Part shown: positions 16,939 through 26,000 of the stretch, in pieces
Layout of the letters: every line of letters begins with the position of its first letter
How positions within the stretch are numbered: position 1 is the first letter of the stretch
Assembly (NCBI GenBank): GCA_964543525.1
Contig: CAZIYW010000003.1
Span: 1 to 64,000, forward strand
Length of the DNA stretch: 64,000 nt
From: CBDVBE01 sp964543525
Lineage (GTDB): Bacteria; Fibrobacterota; Chitinivibrionia; Chitinivibrionales; JANQEN01
Reading direction: 5' to 3'
Position numbers and translations under genes: made by a program
The notes under the pieces: generated by a model
Seen by the model: the letters and a program-made list of their open reading frames with translations, nothing else
Database searches by the model: none
Told to the model about the DNA's origin: nothing

Positions 16939-17109
16939 TAGAGGCCGTTACAAACGAGGGAATCACGTTCATCAGAGTTCATAAAGAATGCTTGATGAAA
17001 GGGATGGCCGGAGGAGTGGTCTGATTAAGATATCTCTTTTGGTCTTTTTTTTTATACACCACAGAAATATCTATTTTTACGAAAATAATTTTAAAAGGTA
17101 TGGTACCCA

Positions 17110-17943
17110 ATGGCATGGTTTACAAAATCAAAAGCTGACAGGGACAGATCGAAATCCCGCCAGGATCTGTGGATCCGGTGTCCCCGTTGCCGAAAGCATA
17201 TATTCAGGGAGGACTGGCATAACAGTCACAGTGTGTGTCCCAAGTGTAATTACCATGGGAAATTACCGGCCTATGAACGAATCAGTATCATCCTTGATTC
17301 GGGAACGTTTAAAGAGCTGAACGGCAATATATATCCTTCGGACCCTCTGCAATTTGTTGATGGAAAAGGCAGGTATTGCGATAAAGTGAGAGAGACGCGG
17401 AAAAAGACCGGGCTTAATGAATCAGTTGTTACCGGCACCGGAAAAATAAATGATCTGCCGGTGGTAATCGGCGTTATGGATTTCAGATTTCTCGGCGGCA
17501 GTCTCGGTTCCGGTACCGGTGAGAAGATTCTTGCGGCGGCGAATCATGCCTATGATCACCGTATACCGTTAATCATATTTTCCGCATCAGGCGGTGCACG
17601 AATGCATGAGGGTATTTTATCGCTCATGCAGATGGCAAAAACCTGTGCCGGCATCGCCCGACTTAACGAACGAAAAATTCCCTATATTTCAGTATTGACC
17701 GACCCGACGACCGGTGGAGTGTCTGCGTCCTATGCGATGGTTGGTGATGTGAATATTGCTGAGCCCGGTGCCTTGATAGGTTTTGCAGGCAGACGGGTTA
17801 TTGAGAATACCATCAGACAGAAATTGCCCGATAATTTCCAGACCGCAGAGTATTTGCTGGAGCGTGGATTTATTGATGTCATAGTACAACGTAGTGAGAT
17901 GAAAAATGTTATTTCAAAAATTCTTTCCACCTATAATCGATGA
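17110..17943 (+). CDS. accD: acetyl-CoA carboxylase carboxyltransferase beta subunit
   Basis: A 277-residue AccD. The N-terminal Cys4 zinc ribbon (C24, C27, C43, C46) is complete, followed by the crotonase-like core with FLGGSLGSGTGEKI, IIFSASGGARMHEG and TDPTTGGVSASYAMVGDVNIAEPGALIGFAG, whose glycine-rich turns form the acyl-CoA oxyanion holes. With AccA it transfers the carboxyl from biotin to acetyl-CoA, giving malonyl-CoA for lipid synthesis. It is the first gene of a four-frame cluster; accA follows after 21 nt. No accC (biotin carboxylase) is nearby. Confidence 0.95.
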   Translation: MAWFTKSKADRDRSKSRQDLWIRCPRCRKHIFREDWHNSHSVCPKCNYHGKLPAYERISIILDSGTFKELNGNIYPSDPLQFVDGKGRYCDKVRETRKKTGLNESVVTGTGKINDLPVVIGVMDFRFLGGSLGSGTGEKILAAANHAYDHRIPLIIFSASGGARMHEGILSLMQMAKTCAGIARLNERKIPYISVLTDPTTGGVSASYAMVGDVNIAEPGALIGFAGRRVIENTIRQKLPDNFQTAEYLLERGFIDVIVQRSEMKNVISKILSTYNR

Positions 17944-17964
17944 AAATAATGAGAAGGGTGCATT

Positions 17965-18918
17965 ATGAAAGTTAAGCTGGATTTTGAAGCGCCAATTGAC
18001 GAAATGGAAAAAATGCTGCAGAAGCTCAAGGGGCTTCAGGGGGAAAATGACGGAGAATTCAATGAGCAGATTGTTGAATTGGAAGAAAAGGTGCACCGGC
18101 GACGTGAGGAGATTTATAAAAATCTGAGTCCCTGGCAGACGGTTAAAATAGCCCGGCATCAGGAACGACCGGTTTTACAGGAATATATTGCAATGATTTT
18201 TTCCGACTTTATTGAATTGCACGGTGACCGGCACTTCTCGGACGACCGGGCACTTATCGGTGGTTTCGCCCGCCTGGGTAAACAGAGTGTCATGATCATT
18301 GGCCATAACAGAGGGAAAAACATTCAGGAGAATATCGAGCGGAATTTTGCCCAGGCCAGGCCCGATGGGTATCGAAAGGCATTACGACTTATGAAGCTTG
18401 CTGAAAAATACAACATACCCATTATCTCTTTTATCGATACCCAGGGGGCGTACCCCGGGAAAGATGCTGAAGAGCGGGGACAGGCTGAAGCTATCGCACG
18501 TAATCTCACGGAGATGGCGCATATCAGTGTACCGATACTATGTGTTGTCACGGGGGAAGGCGGCAGCGGTGGTGCTATCGGGATCGGAGTCGGTGACGTT
18601 ATTCTCATGCTGTCACACGCGATCTATTCGGTTATTTCACCTGAGGGATGTGCCGGTATACTGTGGCGGGATCGTGCCTATGCCGAACAGGCGGCAGATG
18701 CATTGAAATTAACGGCAACATCGCTGAAAGACCTGGGCGTAGTTGACGAGGTTATTGAAGAGCCGATCGGCGGCGCGCATAAAGATCCGGACGCTGCTGC
18801 TGCTGCAATTAAAAAAGCATTACAGAAAAACTTAAAGCGGCTGAAAGGGTATTCTTTGAATAAATTGCTGAATAAACGATTTGAAAAATATTCAAAAATA
18901 GGTATGTTTAACAGATAA
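17965..18918 (+). CDS. accA: acetyl-CoA carboxylase carboxyltransferase alpha subunit
   Basis: A 317-residue AccA, partner of AccD. The N-terminal helical part (IDEMEKMLQKLK...VELEEKVHRRREEIYKNLSPWQTVKIARH) is typical, as are ELHGDRHFSDDRALIGGFAR, ISFIDTQGAYPGKDAEERGQAEAIA and GEGGSGGAIGIGVGD, which bind the carboxybiotin side. The length is normal. It lies between accD and an OadA-type carboxyltransferase, an unusual neighbour for AccA. Confidence 0.95.
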   Translation: MKVKLDFEAPIDEMEKMLQKLKGLQGENDGEFNEQIVELEEKVHRRREEIYKNLSPWQTVKIARHQERPVLQEYIAMIFSDFIELHGDRHFSDDRALIGGFARLGKQSVMIIGHNRGKNIQENIERNFAQARPDGYRKALRLMKLAEKYNIPIISFIDTQGAYPGKDAEERGQAEAIARNLTEMAHISVPILCVVTGEGGSGGAIGIGVGDVILMLSHAIYSVISPEGCAGILWRDRAYAEQAADALKLTATSLKDLGVVDEVIEEPIGGAHKDPDAAAAAIKKALQKNLKRLKGYSLNKLLNKRFEKYSKIGMFNR

Positions 18919-18937
18919 CCACAGGAACTGAATCGTT

Positions 18938-20182
18938 ATGGCTATGAAACCGAAAAAAGAGAAAAAAGGAGCAGGCAGAGCAGGCGGCAATACTGCAAGT
19001 AAAGAGGATGCACTGCACAAAATACCGCTGCGTATTACTGATACTACTCTTCGCGACGCCCACCAGTCACTCTGGGCTACACGAATGCGTACCGAAGATA
19101 TTTTACGGATTATTGATGTTGTTGATAATGTCGGTTATTATTCACTCGAGATGTGGGGAGGCGCAACCTTTGATGTCAGTCTCCGATTTCTTCGTGAAAA
19201 TCCCTGGGAACGGCTCAGAGCAATTAAAGCTCGCTGCAGAAATACGCCGCTCCAGATGCTGCTGCGGGGGCAGAATCTTGTCGGCTATCGAAACTATGCG
19301 GATGATGTGGTTGACAAATTCGTTGAGCTGGCATGCGCCAACGGTATCGATATATTCAGAATTTTTGATGCCTTGAACGATACCCGTAACCTCGAAGCAG
19401 CTATCAAAGCGGTGAAAAAACATGGCGGTCATGCTCAGGGTACTCTCTCCTATACAATTTCTCCTGTGCATACTGTTGACAAGTATGTCCAGCATGCCAG
19501 AGATCAGGTCGCACTCGGGATTGATTCGATTTGTATAAAAGACATGGCGGGAATACTTTCTCCGATAATGGCCGAAAAACTGGTGTCTGCACTTGTCGAG
19601 CAGGTTGGCATTCCGGTTCAGCTTCACTGCCATGCAACAAGCGGTATGGCTACCCCGACCTATGTTGAAGGGGTACGGGCCGGAGCCGGGGCCATTGACT
19701 GCGCCATTTCATCTATGGCGGGTTTCTCGGCACAGCCGCCCGTTGAGACACTGGCTGCTATCTTTCGTGAAACAAATTATTCGGCAAATCTTGATTTTGA
19801 CGCTCTTACAAAGATCGCCAGATATTTTAATGAACTCGCACCAAAGCGCCGGCAGAAAAGTACGCATATGAATGTCATTGATCCGGGAGTGCTCGTTCAT
19901 CAGATTCCGGGCGGCATGATTTCAAATTTCCGATCACAGCTCGAAATGCAGGGCATGCTTGATAAGCTTGATGATGCACTCAATGAAGTTATCCGTGTCC
20001 GGAAGGATCTCGGGTACCCGCCGCTGGTAACCCCGACATCACAGATAGTGGGCACGCAGGCAGCCATGAATGTTATCAGTGGTGAACCATACAAAGTGGT
20101 GCCCAACGAAGTAAAAGATTACCTGCGCGGCAAGTATGGACGCTCACCTGCGCCAATTGATAAAAAGTTTCTGCGCAAGTAA
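18938..20182 (+). CDS. OadA/PycB-type carboxyltransferase subunit, shortened by an in-frame TAA
   Basis: A 414-residue pyruvate/oxaloacetate carboxyltransferase. An HMGL-like TIM barrel starts LRITDTTLRDAHQSLWATRMRTEDI; the metal site includes that Asp and the HCH of VQLHCHATSGMATPTY, and CIKDMAGILSP carries the lysine carbamylated in pyruvate carboxylase. The PYC_OADA domain follows (PGGMISNFRSQL...PPLVTPTSQIVGTQAAMNV). The frame stops at TAA (20180-20182) just after KYGRSPAPIDKKFLRK, where family members continue for another 50 residues or so; the next codons in the same frame (PINYRPADKIRPM) look like that continuation. Whether this gives two chains, readthrough or a broken gene is open. 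It could accept CO2 onto pyruvate or donate it from oxaloacetate. Confidence 0.88.
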   Translation: MAMKPKKEKKGAGRAGGNTASKEDALHKIPLRITDTTLRDAHQSLWATRMRTEDILRIIDVVDNVGYYSLEMWGGATFDVSLRFLRENPWERLRAIKARCRNTPLQMLLRGQNLVGYRNYADDVVDKFVELACANGIDIFRIFDALNDTRNLEAAIKAVKKHGGHAQGTLSYTISPVHTVDKYVQHARDQVALGIDSICIKDMAGILSPIMAEKLVSALVEQVGIPVQLHCHATSGMATPTYVEGVRAGAGAIDCAISSMAGFSAQPPVETLAAIFRETNYSANLDFDALTKIARYFNELAPKRRQKSTHMNVIDPGVLVHQIPGGMISNFRSQLEMQGMLDKLDDALNEVIRVRKDLGYPPLVTPTSQIVGTQAAMNVISGEPYKVVPNEVKDYLRGKYGRSPAPIDKKFLRK

Positions 20183-20233
20183 TCTTTTACTTCGAAACCG
20201 ATTAACTATCGACCTGCAGATAAAATCAGACCC

Positions 20234-20986
20234 ATGCTTCCCAATGCGGCCGACAGTCTGGATCCCGAGCTTATTGAGAGTGAAGAAGATATTATTTCGT
20301 ATGTCATTTTACCCGAACCGGCGTTGGAATATTTTAACTGGCGGAAACTTCCGGCAGAGGAACGCCCGCCTATTCCCGCCGATATTGAAATGCAGAAACA
20401 GGAGGCCCCGCCTGAGAAAAAAGTTGAAAAACCAAAGCCGGCTGCTCCGGTGAAAACACCGGGGCAGATGATGCATCTTGAAGATTACCGGGGTTTTGGC
20501 CATCTGTTGAAACAGGCTGCAGGCTTGAAGATTGGCAACCTCACCGTAAGCAAGGGAGACTTCTCTATTTCACTGAAGGCTGACGGTGAATCTACTGCAT
20601 CGCAGCCGATAGATGCAGGTGACGATTCATTGGATGAAATTGAGGTGCCGGCAGCCGTTGCAGAGCCGGGAAAAAAGCCGGTTAAGCAAAAACCTGAAGA
20701 GAAAATAGATACAGAAAAGGATAATGTCCAGGTGACCGCCGCCTATTCCCATACGCTGAATGCACCACTGGTGGGAACCTTTTATTCTTCTCCGGGACCG
20801 GGTAAACCGCCGCTGGTTAAACCGGGTGACAGCGTGAAAAAGGGTGACAAAGTCTGTATTGTGGAGGCAATGAAACTTTTTAATGAGATTGAAGCGATTG
20901 AGAACTGTATTATCAGAGAATTTTTGGTGAAGGATGGAGAGAGTGTGAAAAAGGATCAACCGCTTGTGGCATACGAACCGGCTTAG
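20234..20986 (+). CDS. biotin carboxyl carrier protein: OadA tail joined to AccB-like carrier
   Basis: A 250-residue protein in the same frame as the upstream carboxyltransferase. Residues 1-50 (SEEDIISYVILPEPALEYF) resemble the end of the OadA/PycB domain. A Pro/Lys/Glu-rich linker follows; residues about 80-118 (FGHLLKQAAGLKIGNLTVSKGDFSISLKADG) resemble the N-terminal part of AccB. After a second linker comes a biotinyl domain with EAMKL (biotinylated K214) about 36 residues from the end, as usual. The ATG at 20234 has no recognisable Shine-Dalgarno and lies 51 nt after the upstream stop, so expression may need readthrough or reinitiation. It is the only carrier protein in the cluster, so it could serve both AccAD and the OadA-type subunit. 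Confidence 0.85.
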   Translation: MLPNAADSLDPELIESEEDIISYVILPEPALEYFNWRKLPAEERPPIPADIEMQKQEAPPEKKVEKPKPAAPVKTPGQMMHLEDYRGFGHLLKQAAGLKIGNLTVSKGDFSISLKADGESTASQPIDAGDDSLDEIEVPAAVAEPGKKPVKQKPEEKIDTEKDNVQVTAAYSHTLNAPLVGTFYSSPGPGKPPLVKPGDSVKKGDKVCIVEAMKLFNEIEAIENCIIREFLVKDGESVKKDQPLVAYEPA

Positions 20987-21009
20987 TTCCGGTACTAGGA
21001 GAAGGAAGG

Positions 21010-21915
21010 TCACTTCGATAGAAAGAGATCGTAAAAAATTGCAAATTGTTCCAGTCTAGCCGGTACCTGGTCGTGTATTGAGTCAAGGTCCGACGGCGTA
21101 AGACCTATTAATGAGACAATATCATAAGTAAACGGTGGGGGCGTAACAGTTGATTGCGTCCCCGTTATTTTCCTGTCGTAGCATTCATAATCTGCAATAT
21201 GACAGATAGCGGTGTAATATTTGGAGCGAGATACCTGAGCCGAAGATTGCTTTGCCAGTATTTTTTCCGGACGATGATGGTAAACAATAGGATGATGCAG
21301 GACTTCCGGGAGATTCCATCGTGAAATCAGCCATTCTGCAACATCACAGTGGGAGTATCCCAACAATTCAGATTCTGCCTGATACATGGATTTTTCACTT
21401 TTATTGCCATAATCAATGGCGTTGTGAAAATCATCATGCAGATATTGCTCCATGACTATTTTACCGATATCATGGAGAAGTCCGGCACAGAAAGCCTCCT
21501 CCGGTGTAACGCCTTTTAAGGAAATTTTTTCTGCGATTAATTTTGACAGGAGTGCGCAGATAAGACAATGTTTCCAGAATTTTTTTCGATCGAACTGTGC
21601 GGAACGTTTCTCCTGAGGGAACATGTCAAAAACGGTAAGGCTTAAAACCATGGTATAGATTACTTTGAAGCCAAGAATAACAATTGCTTCATTAATATTG
21701 CCGATCGTACGCGGCATGCCGTAAAATGCACTGTTTGAAAGACGTAATATTTTAGCGGTTAATGAGATATCCTGACTTACTATGGCAGCTATATCACTTG
21801 ATGATGAATGGGGATTGTTAATATAGTCCAGGATAGAACACGCTACTTGTGGAAGAGTTGGCAGATTTGACATCCGCCTGATTTTATCCTGCAATTCTAC
21901 CGGTATCATTATCAT
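21010..21915 (-). CDS. HDOD-domain protein
   Basis: A 301-residue single-domain HDOD protein. LPTLPQVACSILDYINNP, SQDISLTAKILRLSNSAFYG, INEAIVILGF and AFCAGLLHDIGKIVMEQYL are the standard blocks; the HD pair survives in LLHDIGK, but the remaining metal ligands of true HD-GYP enzymes are not all evident. HDOD proteins act as adaptors in motility and c-di-GMP pathways. It is convergent with the carboxylase cluster (23-bp gap) and starts close to an ATG pair (MIMIPVELQ), so the second or third Met may be the start. Confidence 0.9.
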   Translation of the reverse strand: MIMIPVELQDKIRRMSNLPTLPQVACSILDYINNPHSSSSDIAAIVSQDISLTAKILRLSNSAFYGMPRTIGNINEAIVILGFKVIYTMVLSLTVFDMFPQEKRSAQFDRKKFWKHCLICALLSKLIAEKISLKGVTPEEAFCAGLLHDIGKIVMEQYLHDDFHNAIDYGNKSEKSMYQAESELLGYSHCDVAEWLISRWNLPEVLHHPIVYHHRPEKILAKQSSAQVSRSKYYTAICHIADYECYDRKITGTQSTVTPPPFTYDIVSLIGLTPSDLDSIHDQVPARLEQFAIFYDLFLSK

Positions 21916-22140
21916 CCATACGTTGCTCGTGTTATCTTAAAAAATGAAAGTAATAAAGATTTTACTCCTGAATATTCAGAATGCTTTTTGCATACCCGGT
22001 TCCAAAAGATTATTTTGATACAGAACCACATCTGTCTCAATTTTTATAATACTATACATGTAATTTGTTTGACACTATATATTTTATTTAAAGATTGCCG
22101 GGGGCATTTTTAGTGAATTTACAGAGGAGGATTAAAAAAC

Positions 22141-24063
22141 ATGGGTAAAAGAGTCGTGGCTTTCCTTGGTTTAATAAGTATCTTTTTTGCGTGGAGTGCA
22201 TGTGGACTTTACTATGATACGCCCCTTGTCGGCCGGTATGGACAGACCGGTTTATTTTCCTGTCAATCTGCTAAAACCCTTGGTATGGGCAGACTTTCAA
22301 TTGGTGCTTACGGTAATTTAAGTCGTCATAAGGACTTTTTGGTAAAGGTGTATGACCTCGATTCTTCTTCTGTACCGCAGGATTCTGTCGATGGGCCCAG
22401 TATGACTATTTCAGCATTGAATTTTGCAGTCGGGTACGGCATCACGCGGTACCTTGATCTGGCGGTCATGCTGCCGTTATACACAGAATTTATCTCAAAA
22501 TACAGTCCATCAAGTGGGAATGACTTTGGCGGGAATACCATAGCCGGCCTTGGTGATATGGAGATTTCACTGAAATGGCAATATCCTCCTTACCCGCATA
22601 AAAAATTCTTTGAGATGGCCTATTACGGTGCGCTGAGTGTGCCTACCGGAGATAAGGAAAATGCCTATTTCCCTCGCCATACATACTACTTCTACAAAGA
22701 CAGTTCCGATAAAGTAAAAGATTACTATACCTCCGGTTCGCCCGAGTTAGACATGAAAATGATCTGGACATTTGATTTTGATCAGCTCCGGGACGGTGTG
22801 CCGGTAGAATTTCATATCAACTATGGTGTGCGCTGGACCCATGCAAAGCTTGATCATTTGTTTCTTCTCAATTCCGGGTTGTCATTTCGACCGGCAAACT
22901 GGATAACCCTTTTTACTGAATTTGTCGGTGAGACTCGTATAGCCAATGTCGATCGTGGTTTTAAAATCGGTGATGACCCATTGCTTCTCTCACCAGGTGT
23001 TATCTTTACCCCGCCCGGAGGATTTTTTCTGAATATCGGTATGGATATCTGTCTGGCCTCCAAAGACACTCATTTGTCGTACTATACTCATGACAATGAT
23101 GGTAATTATACTAAAATGATTGAAACTGAAATCCTGCCCAATTACCGTTTTGCCGCCAGTGCCGGCTGGGCCGGGTTTGTCATGCCGCAGGATAAGGATA
23201 AGGATGGTATCAAGGATAATGAGGACAGGTGCCCGAAGGACCCGGAAGATTACGATGGGTTTGAAGACGGTGACGGCTGTCCCGAAATCGATAACGACCA
23301 GGACGGTGTCCCCGACAGTGTTGATAAATGTCCCAATGATAAAGAGGATATTGATGGTTTTCAGGATGAAGACGGGTGTCCCGATTATGATAATGACGAA
23401 GATGGGATTCAGGACATCCAGGACAAGTGTCCAATTGTTCCGGAGGATCTTGACGGCTTCGAAGATAATGACGGTTGTCCGGAATATGATAACGACCAGG
23501 ACAGAATACCGGACTCTGTTGATCACTGCCCGGATATACCGGAGGATAAAGATGCGTATGAAGACACTGACGGTTGCCCGGACTATGATAATGACCTTGA
23601 CGGCATACCTGATTCGACCGATAAATGTCCGTCCGAGCCAGAAACCTATAACACCTTCGAGGATGAAGACGGCTGCCCCGACAAGAAGCCGGCGGGTAAA
23701 CCCAAAGCCAAGGAGATTAAGCGCGGCCGTGTGATTCTCCGTGGGGTAAATTTTGAATTCGGTAAGGCGCGCCTGACTACCGATTCTTACATCATACTTG
23801 ATCAGGTATATGCATCACTCGTCGAATGGCCTGAAATTAAAATAGAAATCAGAGGACATACCGACAGTGTCGGCAGCAGAATGTCGAATAAACGACTTTC
23901 TTATAGAAGGGCTCAGGCAGTTCGTGATTATCTCATAAATAAAGGCATTTCACCCGATCGAATGGTTGCCGTCGGTATGGGTGAGGATGAACCGATTGCA
24001 GAAAATTCTACTGCTGAAGGCCGTGCGATGAATCGTCGTGTAGAGTTACATCGTATTGACTAA
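22141..24063 (+). CDS. OmpA-family protein with five thrombospondin type-3 repeats (copy 1)
   Basis: A 640-residue outer-membrane protein. A signal peptide (residues 1-21) is followed by a beta-barrel region of about 320 residues, five 33-residue calcium-binding repeats of the form D-x-D-x-D-G...D-x-C-P...D-x-D-G-C-P (about 350-520), and a C-terminal OmpA domain (about 535-640) with IEIRGHTDSVG and AMNRRVEL, whose Asp and Arg bind diaminopimelate of peptidoglycan. The repeats form a rigid calcium-dependent spacer between barrel and cell wall. A strong GAGGAGG Shine-Dalgarno precedes the start. The next gene, 26 nt later, is a paralogue. Confidence 0.93.
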   Translation: MGKRVVAFLGLISIFFAWSACGLYYDTPLVGRYGQTGLFSCQSAKTLGMGRLSIGAYGNLSRHKDFLVKVYDLDSSSVPQDSVDGPSMTISALNFAVGYGITRYLDLAVMLPLYTEFISKYSPSSGNDFGGNTIAGLGDMEISLKWQYPPYPHKKFFEMAYYGALSVPTGDKENAYFPRHTYYFYKDSSDKVKDYYTSGSPELDMKMIWTFDFDQLRDGVPVEFHINYGVRWTHAKLDHLFLLNSGLSFRPANWITLFTEFVGETRIANVDRGFKIGDDPLLLSPGVIFTPPGGFFLNIGMDICLASKDTHLSYYTHDNDGNYTKMIETEILPNYRFAASAGWAGFVMPQDKDKDGIKDNEDRCPKDPEDYDGFEDGDGCPEIDNDQDGVPDSVDKCPNDKEDIDGFQDEDGCPDYDNDEDGIQDIQDKCPIVPEDLDGFEDNDGCPEYDNDQDRIPDSVDHCPDIPEDKDAYEDTDGCPDYDNDLDGIPDSTDKCPSEPETYNTFEDEDGCPDKKPAGKPKAKEIKRGRVILRGVNFEFGKARLTTDSYIILDQVYASLVEWPEIKIEIRGHTDSVGSRMSNKRLSYRRAQAVRDYLINKGISPDRMVAVGMGEDEPIAENSTAEGRAMNRRVELHRID

Positions 24064-24089
24064 GCGTAACATAAGGAGGATGTCCGATT

Positions 24090-25976
24090 ATGGTAAAGTG
24101 TGTTGCAAAAGTGGTCTGTTTTGTAGGTGTTGTCAGTTGGGGATGCTTTGCAGCGATAAACACGGAAGGACAGAAGGGAGTGGTACGCACCTTTTCTGCG
24201 AAAACGCTTGGCAGAGCAACTATGGATATCGGCTTGGGACTCAACTATGCGCAGGATAGTGAGTTTATGCAGAATGTCAGAAAGGTTACCGCCTCGGGAG
24301 ATTCTCTGATAGGAGAAGGGTCCGCGCGATTGTTGAATGGAACGGTGCATATTGGACTGGGTACTGCATCGTTTCTTGATTTCGCCGCCTCCCTGCCTTT
24401 CTATTATGACAGGGCGGGCATTGATGGCATTGACCGTGACGGCGGTATAGGGGATCTGTCGCTATCGACAAAGTTCCTGTATCCTCCACCGGGTAAACGC
24501 CGGGTCTTTTATCAATCCTATTACCTGGGCTTTACTATTCCAACAGGCAATTCACGTAGCGGTGTATTCCCTCGTCATACGTTTTATTATAATGAAGCGG
24601 ATACCAGCGGCAGTGATGCAAACTATCCCATGAAGGGGCGCTTCTATACCCCTGAATGCGGTACCTTTAAACCGCTTATGTTATGGACGTTTGACATCGG
24701 CAGTGTGGTCAAGAAGTTTCAGTTTCAGATTGACGTTAATCTCGGTGGTGTATTTTCGTTTGACGGCGAGCGGCAGAATCTGGTACTGGCAAATATCGCG
24801 TTGGAATATGAACCGGTTGAAGTACTCTCAATTTTTGTAGATTTTGCGGGAAAATCACGGTGGGATAACTTTGAGACGAAGTTCAGGGTTGGTACCGACC
24901 CATTAATGCTTTCTCCCGGGATACGTTTAAATACACCGGTAGGGTTATATGTCTCTTTTGCCGGTGATTTTGCTCTTTTCAGAGATGCCCAGGAGGAGAA
25001 ATGGGAACCCGACCACGGCGATATGGACGATTGGAAATATTATACATATGTGTATCCGAAATACGGTTTCCAGTTTTTAATGGGGTGGAAAGGGTATCTC
25101 ACACCGCAGGATAAGGATAAGGATGGCCTGAAGGATGACGATGACCGTTGTCCGAAAGATCCCGAAGATCTTGATCGTTTTGAAGATAATGACGGCTGTC
25201 CGGATCCGGATAATGATAAAGACGGTGTTGAGGATGCCCGGGATAAATGTCCGAATAAAGCCGAAGACCGCGATGGTTTTGAGGATGATGACGGGTGCCC
25301 CGATGCTGATAATGACGGAGACGGCATAACCGATCTGCAGGACAGGTGTCCGAAGATACCTGAGGATTTTGACGGTATTGAGGATGAAGACGGCTGTCCT
25401 GATTATGATAATGATAAAGACGGTGTTGCCGATTCCACCGATAAATGTATGAATGATCCCGAAGATGTTGACGGTTTCGAGGATAATGACGGCTGTCCGG
25501 ATCCGGATAATGATAAAGACGGCATTCCAGACCTTAAGGACAAGTGTCCCAACAAACCGGAATCAATGAACGGGATAGATGATGAGGACGGTTGTCCGGA
25601 TGAGAAACCCAAGAAGAAGAAACAGTCGAGTATGCCGAAGCATCAGATTCTTGAAGGGGTCAACTTTGCAAGCGGCAGCTCGAATATGACTTATTCTTCT
25701 TATCAATATCTTGAGCCCATTGTTAAGGAGATGAAAGCATACCCTGAAATCGAGATTGAGGTGCGCGGTCATACCGACAGTGTCGGCAGGTATCAATCCA
25801 ATATGCGGCTCTCCCAGAAAAGGGCCGAGTCGGTAAAAATGTACCTGGTCAAACAGGGCATCGCCTCCAACCGGATACGGGCGGTGGGTTTCGGTCCAAG
25901 CAGCCCTGTCGCCGATAACCGTACCGCTGCGGGAAGAGCGAAGAACAGAAGGATTGAGATTGTACGGGTGAAATAA
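24090..25976 (+). CDS. OmpA-family protein with five thrombospondin type-3 repeats (copy 2)
   Basis: A 628-residue paralogue of the preceding protein with the same plan: signal peptide, barrel (with SAKTLGRATMDIGLGL, compare SAKTLGMGRLSIGAYG in copy 1), five 33-residue TSP3 repeats and an OmpA domain ending AKNRRIEIVRV. The fourth repeat reads D-K-C-M instead of D-K-C-P. The repeat DNA contains two identical 41-bp blocks. It shares an operon with copy 1 and ends at a strong terminator. The pair may anchor the outer membrane or form a heteromer. Confidence 0.93.
   Translation: MVKCVAKVVCFVGVVSWGCFAAINTEGQKGVVRTFSAKTLGRATMDIGLGLNYAQDSEFMQNVRKVTASGDSLIGEGSARLLNGTVHIGLGTASFLDFAASLPFYYDRAGIDGIDRDGGIGDLSLSTKFLYPPPGKRRVFYQSYYLGFTIPTGNSRSGVFPRHTFYYNEADTSGSDANYPMKGRFYTPECGTFKPLMLWTFDIGSVVKKFQFQIDVNLGGVFSFDGERQNLVLANIALEYEPVEVLSIFVDFAGKSRWDNFETKFRVGTDPLMLSPGIRLNTPVGLYVSFAGDFALFRDAQEEKWEPDHGDMDDWKYYTYVYPKYGFQFLMGWKGYLTPQDKDKDGLKDDDDRCPKDPEDLDRFEDNDGCPDPDNDKDGVEDARDKCPNKAEDRDGFEDDDGCPDADNDGDGITDLQDRCPKIPEDFDGIEDEDGCPDYDNDKDGVADSTDKCMNDPEDVDGFEDNDGCPDPDNDKDGIPDLKDKCPNKPESMNGIDDEDGCPDEKPKKKKQSSMPKHQILEGVNFASGSSNMTYSSYQYLEPIVKEMKAYPEIEIEVRGHTDSVGRYQSNMRLSQKRAESVKMYLVKQGIASNRIRAVGFGPSSPVADNRTAAGRAKNRRIEIVRVK
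25185..25522 (+). repeat. two identical 41-bp blocks in the TSP3 coding repeats
   Basis: The 41 bases at 25185-25225 and 25482-25522 are identical (each contains GATAATGACGGCTGTCCGGA) although the flanking repeats have diverged, which suggests recent unequal exchange or gene conversion among repeats. Confidence 0.85.
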
Positions 25977-26000
25977 AGTAAGATGAAAGTAATTGTTTTT

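Larger units (their letters stand above)
16793..17109. other. gene-free interval (317 bp), leader of accD
   Basis: Holds a small hairpin (ATAGGG/CCCTAT, about 16804-16821) just after the DUF2294 gene, a promoter candidate (16849-16876) and a leader hairpin (16907-16938). A 110-codon frame beginning in it runs mostly inside accD in another frame and looks like a shadow. Confidence 0.6.

Noticed and set aside
22990..23526. 178-codon minus-strand frame inside the first OmpA gene
   Set aside because: It is an antisense shadow of the Asp-rich repeats (giving Ile/Val-rich translation), as are the other long frames in the TSP3 regions.
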